A stretch of 7,998 nucleotides of DNA, taken from assembly GCA_023424275.1 (NCBI GenBank), contig JAFAED010000269.1, positions 1 to 7,998 on the forward strand. Reading direction: 5' to 3'. This document shows, piece after piece, positions 1 to 7,246 of this stretch. Position numbers and translations under genes: made by a program. Numbering within the stretch: position 1 is the stretch's first letter; every line of letters starts with the position of its first letter. Below the pieces are notes generated by a model that ran no database searches, had not been told where the DNA came from, and saw nothing but the letters and a program-made list of their open reading frames with translations. The DNA comes from Pseudomonadota bacterium. GTDB lineage: Bacteria > Pseudomonadota > Alphaproteobacteria > Sphingomonadales > Sphingomonadaceae.

Positions 1-509
1 ATGCGGGCTTTCGCGAACGCTATGCCGAGCGGCTCGCCCCCGATATCCTCGATATCGGCGCGGGGATCATCGACCGCCTCGACGCCTATCTGGCGCGTCA
101 GACGGCGGCCCGCACCACCGTCCATGGCGACCTCAGGATCGACAATATCCTCTTCGCGCCGGACGGGGAAAGCTGCTGGCTCGTCGACTGGCAGACGCTC
201 GGGCGCGGCAGCGGCGCGACCGATCTCGCCTATCTGATCGGCACGAGCATCGCCGACCCGTTCGAGCGCGCGGCCGCCGACCGGCCGGCGTTCGACCACT
301 GGATCGCGGCGCTGCGTCAGCGCGGCATCGATCCCGAGGCCGACGCGCTTTGGACCGACTATCGTGTCGGCGCGCTCAGCGGTTATTTCATGGCGGTCTT
401 CGCATCGATGAGCGTCGAGCGCACGGCGCGCGGCGACGAAATGTTCGCGGTGATGGCCGAACGCCCGGCGCGGCAGGCGCTCGCGCTCGGGAGCCTCGAC
501 CTGCTCTAG
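1..509 (+). CDS. Phosphotransferase (APH/EcKL-like kinase fold), C-terminal part
   Basis: The 5' end lies outside the window. The reading frame enters at base 3 and gives 168 residues up to the TAG at 507-509. The Brenner catalytic loop is clear: HGDLRIDN at local residues 41-48, with Asp43 as the presumed catalytic base and Asn48 as a metal ligand. The DFG-equivalent metal-binding Asp62 lies in the segment VDWQTLGRG, followed by a GATDLAYLIG segment. This pattern belongs to the aminoglycoside phosphotransferase / choline kinase / ecdysteroid-kinase-like superfamily, whose members transfer phosphate from ATP (or GTP) to a small-molecule hydroxyl. The remaining C-terminal helices form the substrate lobe, which varies between members, so the substrate cannot be named. 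Nothing ties it to antibiotic resistance; many environmental alphaproteobacteria and actinobacteria carry such DWQT-type kinases. The protein is soluble, with no membrane segment in the visible part. The gene converges on the acyltransferase gene, with 28 bp between the stop codons. Confidence 0.85.
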   Translation, partial: AGFRERYAERLAPDILDIGAGIIDRLDAYLARQTAARTTVHGDLRIDNILFAPDGESCWLVDWQTLGRGSGATDLAYLIGTSIADPFERAAADRPAFDHWIAALRQRGIDPEADALWTDYRVGALSGYFMAVFASMSVERTARGDEMFAVMAERPARQALALGSLDLL

Positions 510-537
510 CGAGATCGTCCGGCCCGGATGCGGCCCG

Positions 538-1878
538 CTACACCCCGGACCGCGCCAGTCGATGAACGGGTCCAAATTGTGCGATGGCCGCTCCGACAAA
601 GGGCAACGCGACGAGCCAGAGGCGCACGCCGGTCACGCCGAGCGGGCTCGCGATGCTGATCGCCGCCGTCGCGCCAAGCCCGGCACAGATGAGGAGCAAT
701 CCGACAATCAGCCGCCAGTGCGGTACCTCGCCGCTGTCCTTGCTCGCCCGCTCATAGCGGGCAAACGCCATGATCAGCGGGAAGAGCGCGGCGATATAGA
801 GCAAAAACCAGACCGGGCGCGCGAGCCACCATGATGCACTGCCGGGCTGGACATCGAGCCCGACCCCGCCGAGCATCCATGCCGCCACCATGACGAGCAC
901 GAAGGCGGTGAGGTGCCAGAGGTAGATCGTCATGATCATGCCGTTGACGAGTACGACGCCGGTCCAGATGCGCAGATTATCGAGCATCCGCCGCCCCGCG
1001 GGTTCGAGCGCGAGCGCAAAGCCCGCCTGTGCGATACCGAGCGCGAGCAGCGCGATCGTCGGCGGCATCGAATTGCTGAGTCCGCTTCCCGGCACGCCGA
1101 TCATCGCGACCGGATAGGGTCCGAATCCGACGAGCAGGCCCAGCGCAAGGAGTCCGCCGACGCCCCACAAAAGCGCCCGGCCCGGCGTCAGCCGTCCTTC
1201 GCTCCACGCGAAACCGAGTTGGTGGACCGCGAGCCAGACGAAGGCGAAGTTGAGGAAATTGACATAAGGCACATCGAAGCGCAGCGCCGCGATGTCGATC
1301 GCGACCGCACCCGCCACGAGCGCCCAGAAAGAGGCGAAGCCCCAGCGTTTCCATGCCCGCCAGGTCAGCGGCACGACCGCCGCGACCATCAGGTAGACCG
1401 ACAGGAACCACACCGGGATCAAAGCGAGTTGTGCCGCCATGGCGACCACGTCGCGCTCTATTCCCGCCAGCGTTCCGAACATCGCGACGAGCGTCCAGAT
1501 CAGGAACAGGGGCAGCACCGGGTTGATCAGCCGCTGCAGCCTTCCGCTGTACCAGCTTTCGTAACTGCCGCCCTTGCGCAGCGTCGCGGCCCACGACATG
1601 CCGTTCGAAAAACCGCCGACGAGGAAGAAGAGCGGCATCACCTGGAATCCCCAAGTCAGCCACTGCGTCCACGGCAATATGCCGAGCAGATGCCCGCCCT
1701 CGACGGCGCCATCCTTCATATAGGGCGCGGCGACAAGCCAGTGGCCGACGACGACCGCGAGGATCGACAGCGCGCGGAGGAAATCGACATAGCGGTTGCG
1801 TTCGGGCGGCGCCTGTACCGCCATCTCCCGCGCCCGTGACCAGATGCTTTTGCGAACGGTGCCAGTGGTTTCGGTCAA
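538..1878 (-). CDS. Acyltransferase-3 family integral membrane protein
   Basis: A 446-residue protein with about 11-12 hydrophobic segments (roughly 31-50, 75-93, 117-137, 152-170, 180-199, 206-225, 234-252, 272-291, 304-336, 352-373, 389-411, 418-435), so an inner-membrane protein. The N-terminal signature of acyltransferase family 3 is present: Arg29 and Arg36 around YVDFLRALS, and His46 in VVGHW. Further family-like features are MPLFFLVGGFSN (81-92), RLQRLINP (113-120) and YLWHLT (319-324). Such enzymes usually move acetyl or other acyl groups across the membrane onto sugars of polysaccharides, lipids or glycosides; the acceptor here is unknown. The VGGFSN variant resembles a subgroup I recall from actinobacteria (VGGY/FxN), more than the classic OafA form with FFxxSG. 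The start is TTG at 1876-1878, chosen because GGAGG lies 9 nt upstream; ATG at 1822-1824 (residue 19) is the alternative and would keep the whole membrane domain. It is divergent from parC, and no partner gene is adjacent. Confidence 0.88.
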   Translation of the reverse strand: MTETTGTVRKSIWSRAREMAVQAPPERNRYVDFLRALSILAVVVGHWLVAAPYMKDGAVEGGHLLGILPWTQWLTWGFQVMPLFFLVGGFSNGMSWAATLRKGGSYESWYSGRLQRLINPVLPLFLIWTLVAMFGTLAGIERDVVAMAAQLALIPVWFLSVYLMVAAVVPLTWRAWKRWGFASFWALVAGAVAIDIAALRFDVPYVNFLNFAFVWLAVHQLGFAWSEGRLTPGRALLWGVGGLLALGLLVGFGPYPVAMIGVPGSGLSNSMPPTIALLALGIAQAGFALALEPAGRRMLDNLRIWTGVVLVNGMIMTIYLWHLTAFVLVMVAAWMLGGVGLDVQPGSASWWLARPVWFLLYIAALFPLIMAFARYERASKDSGEVPHWRLIVGLLLICAGLGATAAISIASPLGVTGVRLWLVALPFVGAAIAQFGPVHRLARSGV

Positions 1879-1885
1879 AATCGCG

Positions 1886-1894
1886 CCCCTCCCC
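1886..1894 (-). promoter_or_regulatory. Strong Shine-Dalgarno that selects the TTG start of the acyltransferase gene
   Basis: On the minus strand this reads GGGGAGGGG. The GGAGG core (1888-1892) is 9 nt from the TTG at 1876-1878. It is the best ribosome-binding match in the window and the reason for preferring the non-AUG start. The internal ATG at 1822-1824 has a purine-rich GGGAG directly abutting it, with no spacing. Confidence 0.55.
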
Positions 1895-1904
1895 GGATCG
1901 AAAC

Positions 1905-1930
1905 CCCAAGCTAGTGCCGCGCCGCGTCAA
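1905..1930 (-). promoter_or_regulatory. Candidate promoter of the acyltransferase gene
   Basis: The minus strand shows TTGACG at 1925-1930, a 5-of-6 match to the -35 consensus and also the form preferred by the Caulobacter housekeeping sigma factor. A poorly conserved ACTAGCTT follows about 8 nt further on as a possible alphaproteobacterial GCTA-type -10. The spacing is short and the -10 match is weak, so only the -35 half is persuasive. Transcription from here would leave a short leader containing the Shine-Dalgarno at 1886-1894. Confidence 0.28.
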
Positions 1931-1939
1931 CGCAAGCCT

Positions 1940-1968
1940 TTGCCTTGGCGCGCCAGCCTTGCTATCGG
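1940..1968 (+). promoter_or_regulatory. Candidate parC promoter
   Basis: TTGCCT at 1940-1945 can serve as a -35 element. With 17 nt of spacing it is followed by TATCGG at 1963-1968. The overlapping GCTATC (1961-1966) also partly fits the Caulobacter-type -10 (GCTA core). The predicted transcription start is near 1975, only a few bases before the ATG at 1978. The spacer contains the perfect 10-bp palindrome TGGCGCGCCA (1946-1955), which may be chance in GC-rich DNA. The call rests on motif matching alone. Confidence 0.3.
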
Positions 1969-1977
1969 CTCCGGACA

Positions 1978-4281
1978 ATGGCGAACACCACAGACGACCT
2001 CCCCCCTTCCGAACCCGTCCCCGGCATGACCGATACCCCGTTCGACAGCGCGCTGTCCGAACGCTATCTTGTCTATGCGCTGTCGACGATCACCGCGCTT
2101 TCGCTGCCCGATCTTCGCGACGGATTGAAGCCCGTCCACCGCCGCCTCTTGTGGGCGATGCGCGCGATGCGGCTCGACCCGTCGCAGGGTTACAAAAAGT
2201 CCGCGCGCGTCGTCGGCGACGTCATCGGTAAATTCCACCCGCACGGCGACACTGCGGTCTATGACGCGATGGTGCGTCTCGCACAGGATTTCTCGCTCCG
2301 TTACCCACTCGTCGACGGCCAGGGCAATTTCGGCAATATCGACGGCGATAATGCCGCAGCGTACCGCTATACCGAAGCGCGCCTGACGCGCGTCGCGATC
2401 GACCTGATGCAGGGGCTCGACGAGGGCACCGTCGATTTCCGCCCGACCTATAATGGCGAAGACGAAGAGCCCGAAATCATGCCGGGGCTGTTCCCGAACC
2501 TGCTCGCCAATGGCGCGAGCGGGATCGCGGTCGGCATGGCGACGAACATCCCGCCGCACAACGCCGCCGAGGTGATCGGCGCCGCCTTGCTGCTCATCGA
2601 GAACCAGAACGCCGAACTGTCGGAGCTGCTCGAACATGTGAAGGGACCGGATTTCCCCACCGGCGGCATCGTCGTCGACAGCCCCGAGACGATCTTCCAC
2701 GCTTATGAGACCGGGCGCGGCGGCTTCCGCGTCCGCGCGCGTTTTTCGACCGGCAAACTCGGCGACGGAAGCTGGGAAGAGAGCGGGATCGAGAAATTAT
2801 CGGGCGGCACCTGGCAGCTCGTGATCAGCGAAATTCCCTATGGTGTCGCCAAGGGCAAGCTGATCGAACAGATCGCGCAGCTCATCGCCGACAAGAAATT
2901 GCCGATCCTCGAGGATGTTCGCGACGAGAGTGCCGAGGATTTGCGCATCGTGCTCGAACCCAAGAGCCGCAACGTCGACCCCGAGGTACTCAAGGACAGC
3001 CTGTTCCGGCTGACCGACCTCGAAAGCCGCTTCGCGCTCAATCTGAACGTCCTCGACGCAACGCGTACGCCCAAGGTGATGGGGCTGAAACAGCTGCTCA
3101 CCGAATGGCTGCGACACCAGATCATCGTCCTCGTCCGCCGCGCACAGCATCGCATCGACAAGATCGACGACCGGCTCGAACTCGTCGCGGGCTATATCAT
3201 CGCCTTTTTGAACCTCGACCGGATCATCGAGATCATCCGCACGGAGGATGAGCCGAAACCGGTGATGATCGCCGAATTCATCCTGACCGACCGGCAGGCC
3301 GAAGCGATCCTCAACATGCGGCTGCGCAGTCTCCGCCGGCTCGAGGAAATGGAGCTGAAGCGCGAGCAGGCCGACCTGACCGCCGAGCGCGAAGAGCTGG
3401 CGAAGCTCGTCGAAAGCCCCGCGCGGCAAAAAACCCGGCTGCGCAAGGACCTTGAAAAGCTGCGCGCCGTCTATGGCCTTGAAACCTTGCTCGGCGCGCG
3501 TCGCACGACGATCGCCGAGGCCGCGCCGACGCGCGAGATTCCGCTCGATGCGATGATCGAGAAGGAGCCGGTGACGGTGATCCTGTCGAAACGCGGCTGG
3601 ATCCGCGCCCAGCGCGGCCATGTCGCACCCGACCAGTGGGGCGAATTCAAGTTCAAGGAAGGCGACGAGCTGTTGTTCGCCGCGCACGCGCAGACGACCG
3701 ACAAGCTGCTGATCGCGGCGAGCGACGGGCGTTTCTTCACCGTCGGCGCCGACAAGCTGCCCGGCGGGCGCGGGTTCGGCGAGCCGCTGCGCCTGATGGT
3801 CGATATCGACCCCGAAGCGCGTATCGTCGCGCTGATCCCGGCCAGCGCCGAAGGCCGCCTGTTGCTCGCCTCGACGAGCGGCCACGGCTTTGTCGCGCAA
3901 ATGTCCGAAGTCGTCGCCGAAACGCGCAAGGGCCGCAACGTCGTCAACCTGAAGCCCAAGGCGGTGCTTGCGGTTGTCCGGCCGATCGCGGGGGGCGACG
4001 ACAGCGTTGCGGCGGTCGGCGAGAACCGCAAGCTCGTCGTCTTCCCGCTCGGCGAAGTGCCGGTGATGGCGCGCGGTCAGGGCGTGATGCTGCAACGCTA
4101 TCGCGACGGCGGCCTGTCCGACGCGATCAGCTTTGCCTTTGCCGAGGGCCTGAGCTGGGCGATGGGCGGCGATACGGGCCGCACGCGCACCGAAACCGAC
4201 CTTGCGCCCTGGCGCGTCGCGCGCGGCGCTGCGGGGCGCATGCCGCCGACCGGCTTTCCTCGCAATAACCGCTTCAACTGA
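1978..4281 (+). CDS. parC: DNA topoisomerase IV subunit A (ParC)
   Basis: A 767-residue type IIA topoisomerase A subunit, close to the usual ~750. With ParE it forms the heterotetramer that decatenates daughter chromosomes and relaxes supercoils. The N-terminal winged-helix/tower region includes [17 protein letters not shown] (42-58), [12 protein letters not shown] (87-98) and LVDGQGNFG (111-119). The catalytic Arg130-Tyr131 lies in [10 protein letters not shown], and Tyr131 forms the covalent phosphotyrosyl link to DNA. The C-gate coiled-coil region includes [14 protein letters not shown] (444-457). From about residue 510 a beta-pinwheel DNA-binding domain follows. It lacks the GyrA box (QRRGGKG), with MARGQGVML near the end instead, which argues for ParC rather than GyrA. 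Start: ATG 1978; an in-frame TTG at 1945 would add 11 residues that do not look conserved, and ATG 2026 also exists. No clear Shine-Dalgarno precedes the ATG. The reading frame is intact. Confidence 0.97.
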   Translation: MANTTDDLPPSEPVPGMTDTPFDSALSERYLVYALSTITALSLPDLRDGLKPVHRRLLWAMRAMRLDPSQGYKKSARVVGDVIGKFHPHGDTAVYDAMVRLAQDFSLRYPLVDGQGNFGNIDGDNAAAYRYTEARLTRVAIDLMQGLDEGTVDFRPTYNGEDEEPEIMPGLFPNLLANGASGIAVGMATNIPPHNAAEVIGAALLLIENQNAELSELLEHVKGPDFPTGGIVVDSPETIFHAYETGRGGFRVRARFSTGKLGDGSWEESGIEKLSGGTWQLVISEIPYGVAKGKLIEQIAQLIADKKLPILEDVRDESAEDLRIVLEPKSRNVDPEVLKDSLFRLTDLESRFALNLNVLDATRTPKVMGLKQLLTEWLRHQIIVLVRRAQHRIDKIDDRLELVAGYIIAFLNLDRIIEIIRTEDEPKPVMIAEFILTDRQAEAILNMRLRSLRRLEEMELKREQADLTAEREELAKLVESPARQKTRLRKDLEKLRAVYGLETLLGARRTTIAEAAPTREIPLDAMIEKEPVTVILSKRGWIRAQRGHVAPDQWGEFKFKEGDELLFAAHAQTTDKLLIAASDGRFFTVGADKLPGGRGFGEPLRLMVDIDPEARIVALIPASAEGRLLLASTSGHGFVAQMSEVVAETRKGRNVVNLKPKAVLAVVRPIAGGDDSVAAVGENRKLVVFPLGEVPVMARGQGVMLQRYRDGGLSDAISFAFAEGLSWAMGGDTGRTRTETDLAPWRVARGAAGRMPPTGFPRNNRFN

Positions 4282-4288
4282 CCGTATT

Positions 4289-4317
4289 TTGATGTTGCCG
4301 TAAATAGCTTCTTTACT
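4289..4317 (+). promoter_or_regulatory. Candidate sigma-70-type promoter of the GGDEF-EAL gene
   Basis: TTGATG (4289-4294; 4 of 6 to TTGACA) is followed after 17 nt by TTTACT (4312-4317; 4 of 6 to TATAAT). The whole 59-bp gap after parC is markedly AT-richer than its surroundings, as expected for a promoter. Predicted transcription would begin near 4324, giving a leader of about 17 nt with the AAGGA at 4333-4337. It overlaps the inverted repeat at 4294-4327, which could therefore act as an operator. Read-through from parC is an alternative source of transcript. Confidence 0.35.
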
Positions 4318-4327
4318 CCCCGGCAAC
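4294..4327. repeat. Nested inverted repeat between parC and the GGDEF-EAL gene
   Basis: GTTGCCG (4294-4300) and CGGCAAC (4321-4327) are perfect 7-bp inverted arms separated by 20 nt. Inside them GTAAA (4300-4304) and TTTAC (4312-4316) form a second pair with a 7-nt loop. Base 4300 can pair in only one of the two stems. As RNA this would fold into a hairpin with an asymmetric 3' bulge. Neither strand has a T-run after the stem, so it is not a typical intrinsic terminator. It could be a transcription-factor operator or a leader structure next to the ribosome-binding site. Confidence 0.5.
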
Positions 4328-4340
4328 TACGCAAGGACCA

Positions 4341-6053
4341 ATGGGGAAAGGTCGCTTAAAACCCGCTGTTATGCCTATTGATAGAACCGGTGAAGACCGG
4401 CCCTCTCTGTTTGTCGGATGGATCGACGCGCTGCCGGTCCCGGCGGCGCTCATCCGCCCGCTCGGTCGTGGCAATTTTCGCCTGCATGCCAGCAATGCCG
4501 CCTTCGATCGGCTGAAGCTATCGCCCGCTGGGGTCGATGCGCCGATCGAACTGCTCCGCGCGATCGAACGGACATCGCAACATCCTGACCAAGCGCAGGA
4601 ATTTTCCTGCCAGCTGGGCGACGGCCCCGCCGCGCGCGACCTGCGTGGATCGATCGGGCCACTGCCGACCGAAGCGGGCGACGAAGGTCTGTTCCTGCTG
4701 ACGCTGATCGACCGGACGCAGGAGATGATGACCGAGCGCAACCTGCGCCGCGAACTCGTCTCCGACAGTCTGACGGGCCTTCCGAACCGGGCCGGCTTCG
4801 AGGAGCTTGTCGAACAGCGCGCCGCGGCGGAAGGTGCCGGCGCCGACCACGCTGTCCTGCTGCTCGATCTCGCACGTTTTTCGCGCATCAATGAACATAT
4901 CGGCCCGATGGCAGGCGATGAACTGATCATCACTGTTGCGCGGCGATTGAAGTCGAGCTTGCGCAGCGGCGATATATTGGCACGCACCGGCGGCGACGAA
5001 TTCGCCATCTCGTCGCGCATTGCCGGCGGCCGCGCGGACGTTCGCGAAATGGCGCGGCGGATTCGCGGCTGCTTCGACCACCCCTTCCGGATCGGCGAAC
5101 TCAAAGTCAGCGTAGACTGCGCGCTCGGCTGTGCGATCCAGCCCGCAGCTGACACCGATGTCGCCGATCAGATCCGGCACGCACAAATCGCACTCAAACG
5201 GGCCAAACAGACCGACCGCATCGAAATCTACGAGCCCGAAGCGGCAATGCTGTCCGATAATCGATTCGGCCTGGAAACCGAATTGCGCAACGCGATCGAG
5301 GAAGACCGGCTGCACTTGGCCTTTCAGCCGCTGATCGAGCTTTCGAGCGGGCGTGTCGCCGGCTTCGAGGCGCTCGCACGGTGGGACAACAGCAACGGCC
5401 ATTCGGTCTCGCCGACCGAATTTATCCCGATCGCCGAAGACTCAGGCCTGATCGTCCCGCTCGGTCAATGGGCGATCGGCAAGGCTGCCGCCGTGCTCGC
5501 CGAATGGGACAGGCTAAATGGCGGCGCAGTCGTCGACGCTTATTTCTCGGTCAATGTCTCGGCGATTCAGCTTTTGCGCGACGATGTCGCGGGCGTGGTG
5601 CGCCAAGCGCTCGAAAGCCAAAAGATTGGCGGCGAACGCCTGATGATCGAACTCACCGAAAGCGCCATCATTGGCGATCCCGACCTTGCGCTGTCGGTGC
5701 TGAGCGAACTCAAGGCGCTCGATGCGCGCGTCGCGATGGACGATTTTGGTACCGGCTATTCGAACCTCGCCTATCTGCAACGCCTGCCGATCGACGTGCT
5801 CAAGATCGACCGGAGTTTCGTCGAACATATGGTCGATGATCGCGACAAGGTTGCAATCGTCCGCACGATCCAGAGCCTTGCCGAAGTGCTCGGCATGCGC
5901 ACCACCGCCGAAGGCGTCGAAACCGCCGATCAGGCGCGCCTGCTGTCGGCCCTCGGATGCGATTTCGGGCAAGGATTTCTGTTCGCACGTCCGATGGAAA
6001 GCGCGGCCGCACTCGATTATTGGCGTCAGTCGCTGGTCCGGCCTATTTTCTGA
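4341..6053 (+). CDS. PAS-like/GGDEF/EAL protein: cyclic-di-GMP turnover
   Basis: A 570-residue protein without membrane segments, so cytoplasmic. Residues ~20-130 form a PAS-like sensory region ending in the linker LIDRTQEMMTERNLRREL, followed by DSLTGLPNR, the usual start of a GGDEF domain. The GGDEF domain has a canonical GGDEF at 217-221 and an intact product-inhibition I-site RSGD at 208-211, exactly five residues upstream. Its metal and substrate helices are atypical (DLARFSRINEHIGPMAGDEL). The EAL phosphodiesterase domain (~320-560) keeps all expected catalytic residues: Glu343 in EAL, Asn405, Glu437 in IELTES, Asp467-Asp468 in DDFGTG, Lys488 in LKIDRSF, Glu524 in AEGVET and Gln544. The EAL half is thus predicted to hydrolyse c-di-GMP to pGpG; the GGDEF half may synthesise c-di-GMP or serve as a GTP-binding regulator. 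The start is ATG 4341, with AAGGA 3 nt upstream (short spacing); the ATG at 4371 lacks a well-placed site. Confidence 0.93.
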   Translation: MGKGRLKPAVMPIDRTGEDRPSLFVGWIDALPVPAALIRPLGRGNFRLHASNAAFDRLKLSPAGVDAPIELLRAIERTSQHPDQAQEFSCQLGDGPAARDLRGSIGPLPTEAGDEGLFLLTLIDRTQEMMTERNLRRELVSDSLTGLPNRAGFEELVEQRAAAEGAGADHAVLLLDLARFSRINEHIGPMAGDELIITVARRLKSSLRSGDILARTGGDEFAISSRIAGGRADVREMARRIRGCFDHPFRIGELKVSVDCALGCAIQPAADTDVADQIRHAQIALKRAKQTDRIEIYEPEAAMLSDNRFGLETELRNAIEEDRLHLAFQPLIELSSGRVAGFEALARWDNSNGHSVSPTEFIPIAEDSGLIVPLGQWAIGKAAAVLAEWDRLNGGAVVDAYFSVNVSAIQLLRDDVAGVVRQALESQKIGGERLMIELTESAIIGDPDLALSVLSELKALDARVAMDDFGTGYSNLAYLQRLPIDVLKIDRSFVEHMVDDRDKVAIVRTIQSLAEVLGMRTTAEGVETADQARLLSALGCDFGQGFLFARPMESAAALDYWRQSLVRPIF

Positions 6054-7246
6054 TCGACAAATTGCTCCACAAGTTGGGAGACTCGGGTGGCATCGGGGAA
6101 ATCCTCTGCCACCCACTGGGCTTCCACCGCTTTCAGGATGCGCGCGACCTCGGGTCCCGCAGCGATTCCGCAGGCAACGATGTCGCCGCCCTTCAACGGC
6201 ATTTCGGGCACGGCCCACCCCTCCAGCGCTTCGACGGCCGCGCGTGCCGACGCGGGGTCGCCCGCGAGTAAGAATATGTCGCGTGCCGCGTCGATGCCGA
6301 CCGCGTGCGCAAGTTGCCGGACGGGCCTTGGCGTATCGGCACGATGCTTGCCGAGCGCCGCAAGATGCTTGCGCTGCCGCGTCGACAGGCGGAGGCGGCT
6401 CGCAACCTGTTCGCCGATGGCGCCATCGGGAGGAAGCAGCGCCGCAAGACGGCGCAGCGGAGCGACAGCAACAATCGAAGCCGCTTCATTGATTATGAGA
6501 CGAGCGAGCGCAGCGGCAAAATCCGGATCGATTTCAGGAAGCAGCACGCCAAAAATGCCGTCCGTTTCCATTCTCCCCACGATGCCGCGCGGATCGGGAA
6601 GCGACAATATCTTGAGCAGTTCGTCGGCGATGCGTTCGCGCGACAAGCTCTTGAGCGACTGGCGTGCCGTTACCACTGCGGCGTGGCTTGCCGGATCGAG
6701 CTCACCGCGTCCGAACCGCGCTGCGAAACGATAGAAGCGCAGAATACGCAGATGATCTTCGGCGATGCGCGTGGCGGCATCGCCAATAAAGGCGACCCTA
6801 CCCGCTTCGAGATCGGCAACACCGCCGAACCAGTCGTCGATCGCTCCGCTATCGGCATCAGCGTAAAGCGCGTTGATCGTGAAGTCACGCCGCGCCGCAT
6901 CCTCCCGCCAATCGTCGGCAAAAGCGACCGTGGCGCGACGTCCGTCGGTTTCGACGTCGCGACGCAGCGTCGTGATCTCGTGGTGATCGCCGCTTGCGAT
7001 CGCGGTGACGGTGCCATGCGCGATGCCCGTCGGGATCACCTTGATATCGGCAGCCTCCAGCCGCCGCGTCACCTCCTTCGGCAGCAGAGGCGTCGCCAGA
7101 TCGATGTCGGCAACTGGAAGGCCCAGCAATGTGTCGCGCACCGCGCCGCCAACGATCTTGACCGCACCGCCATCCGCCGACAGCGCGGCGACGATCCGCC
7201 TCAGACCTGGACGCGCACGCCATTCGGCGTCGGGCAGGCCGGTCAT
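6026..7246 (-). CDS. cca: CCA tRNA nucleotidyltransferase (class II)
   Basis: A 406-residue enzyme that adds or repairs the 3'-terminal CCA of tRNAs from CTP and ATP without a template. The head domain has the nucleotidyltransferase motif VGGAVRDTLLG (32-42) followed by DID at 47-49, the two metal-binding aspartates. RRDFTINALY (119-128) recognises the ribose, and EDHLR (163-167) matches the EDxxR motif that selects C and A by Watson-Crick-like pairing. The C-terminal half is the divergent alpha-helical tRNA-binding part; no HD phosphohydrolase domain as in E. coli Cca is evident. A bacterial poly(A) polymerase is the related alternative, but size and context favour CCA addition. Start: ATG at 7244-7246, whose ATGA overlaps the stop of the upstream Nudix gene; a GTG at 7253-7255 in the same frame would add three residues. 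It is the last gene of the operon, and its 3' end overlaps the opposing GGDEF-EAL gene by 28 bp. Confidence 0.94.
   Translation of the reverse strand: MTGLPDAEWRARPGLRRIVAALSADGGAVKIVGGAVRDTLLGLPVADIDLATPLLPKEVTRRLEAADIKVIPTGIAHGTVTAIASGDHHEITTLRRDVETDGRRATVAFADDWREDAARRDFTINALYADADSGAIDDWFGGVADLEAGRVAFIGDAATRIAEDHLRILRFYRFAARFGRGELDPASHAAVVTARQSLKSLSRERIADELLKILSLPDPRGIVGRMETDGIFGVLLPEIDPDFAAALARLIINEAASIVAVAPLRRLAALLPPDGAIGEQVASRLRLSTRQRKHLAALGKHRADTPRPVRQLAHAVGIDAARDIFLLAGDPASARAAVEALEGWAVPEMPLKGGDIVACGIAAGPEVARILKAVEAQWVAEDFPDATRVSQLVEQFVDQKIGRTSD

Noticed and set aside
1..237. 78-codon open frame beginning at base 1
   Set aside because: It is Ser/Arg/Pro-rich and out of frame with the phosphotransferase, whose HGDxxxxN and DWQ motifs are read in the frame starting at base 3.
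517..550. Inverted repeat GTCCGG/CCGGAC between the convergent phosphotransferase and acyltransferase genes, as a possible bidirectional terminator
   Set aside because: The arms are only 6 bp with a 22-nt spacer, there is no T-run on either strand, and such short GC repeats are expected by chance here.
913..1839. Long open frame of 308 codons on the + strand opposite the acyltransferase
   Set aside because: Its composition is dominated by Arg, Asp, Glu, His and Gln, with no recognisable motif. It is the typical antisense shadow of a GC-rich membrane-protein gene, and the minus strand encodes a clear acyltransferase.
1946..1955. Perfect palindrome TGGCGCGCCA in the parC promoter region as a stand-alone operator
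   Set aside because: A 10-bp GC palindrome is not remarkable in DNA of this composition, and no second copy was seen in the window. It is mentioned only as context for the promoter candidate.
2797..4326. 509-codon open frame on the - strand across parC
   Set aside because: parC on the + strand is unambiguous and fully conserved in motif order. The antisense frame arises from the strong GC bias at third positions and shows no family features.
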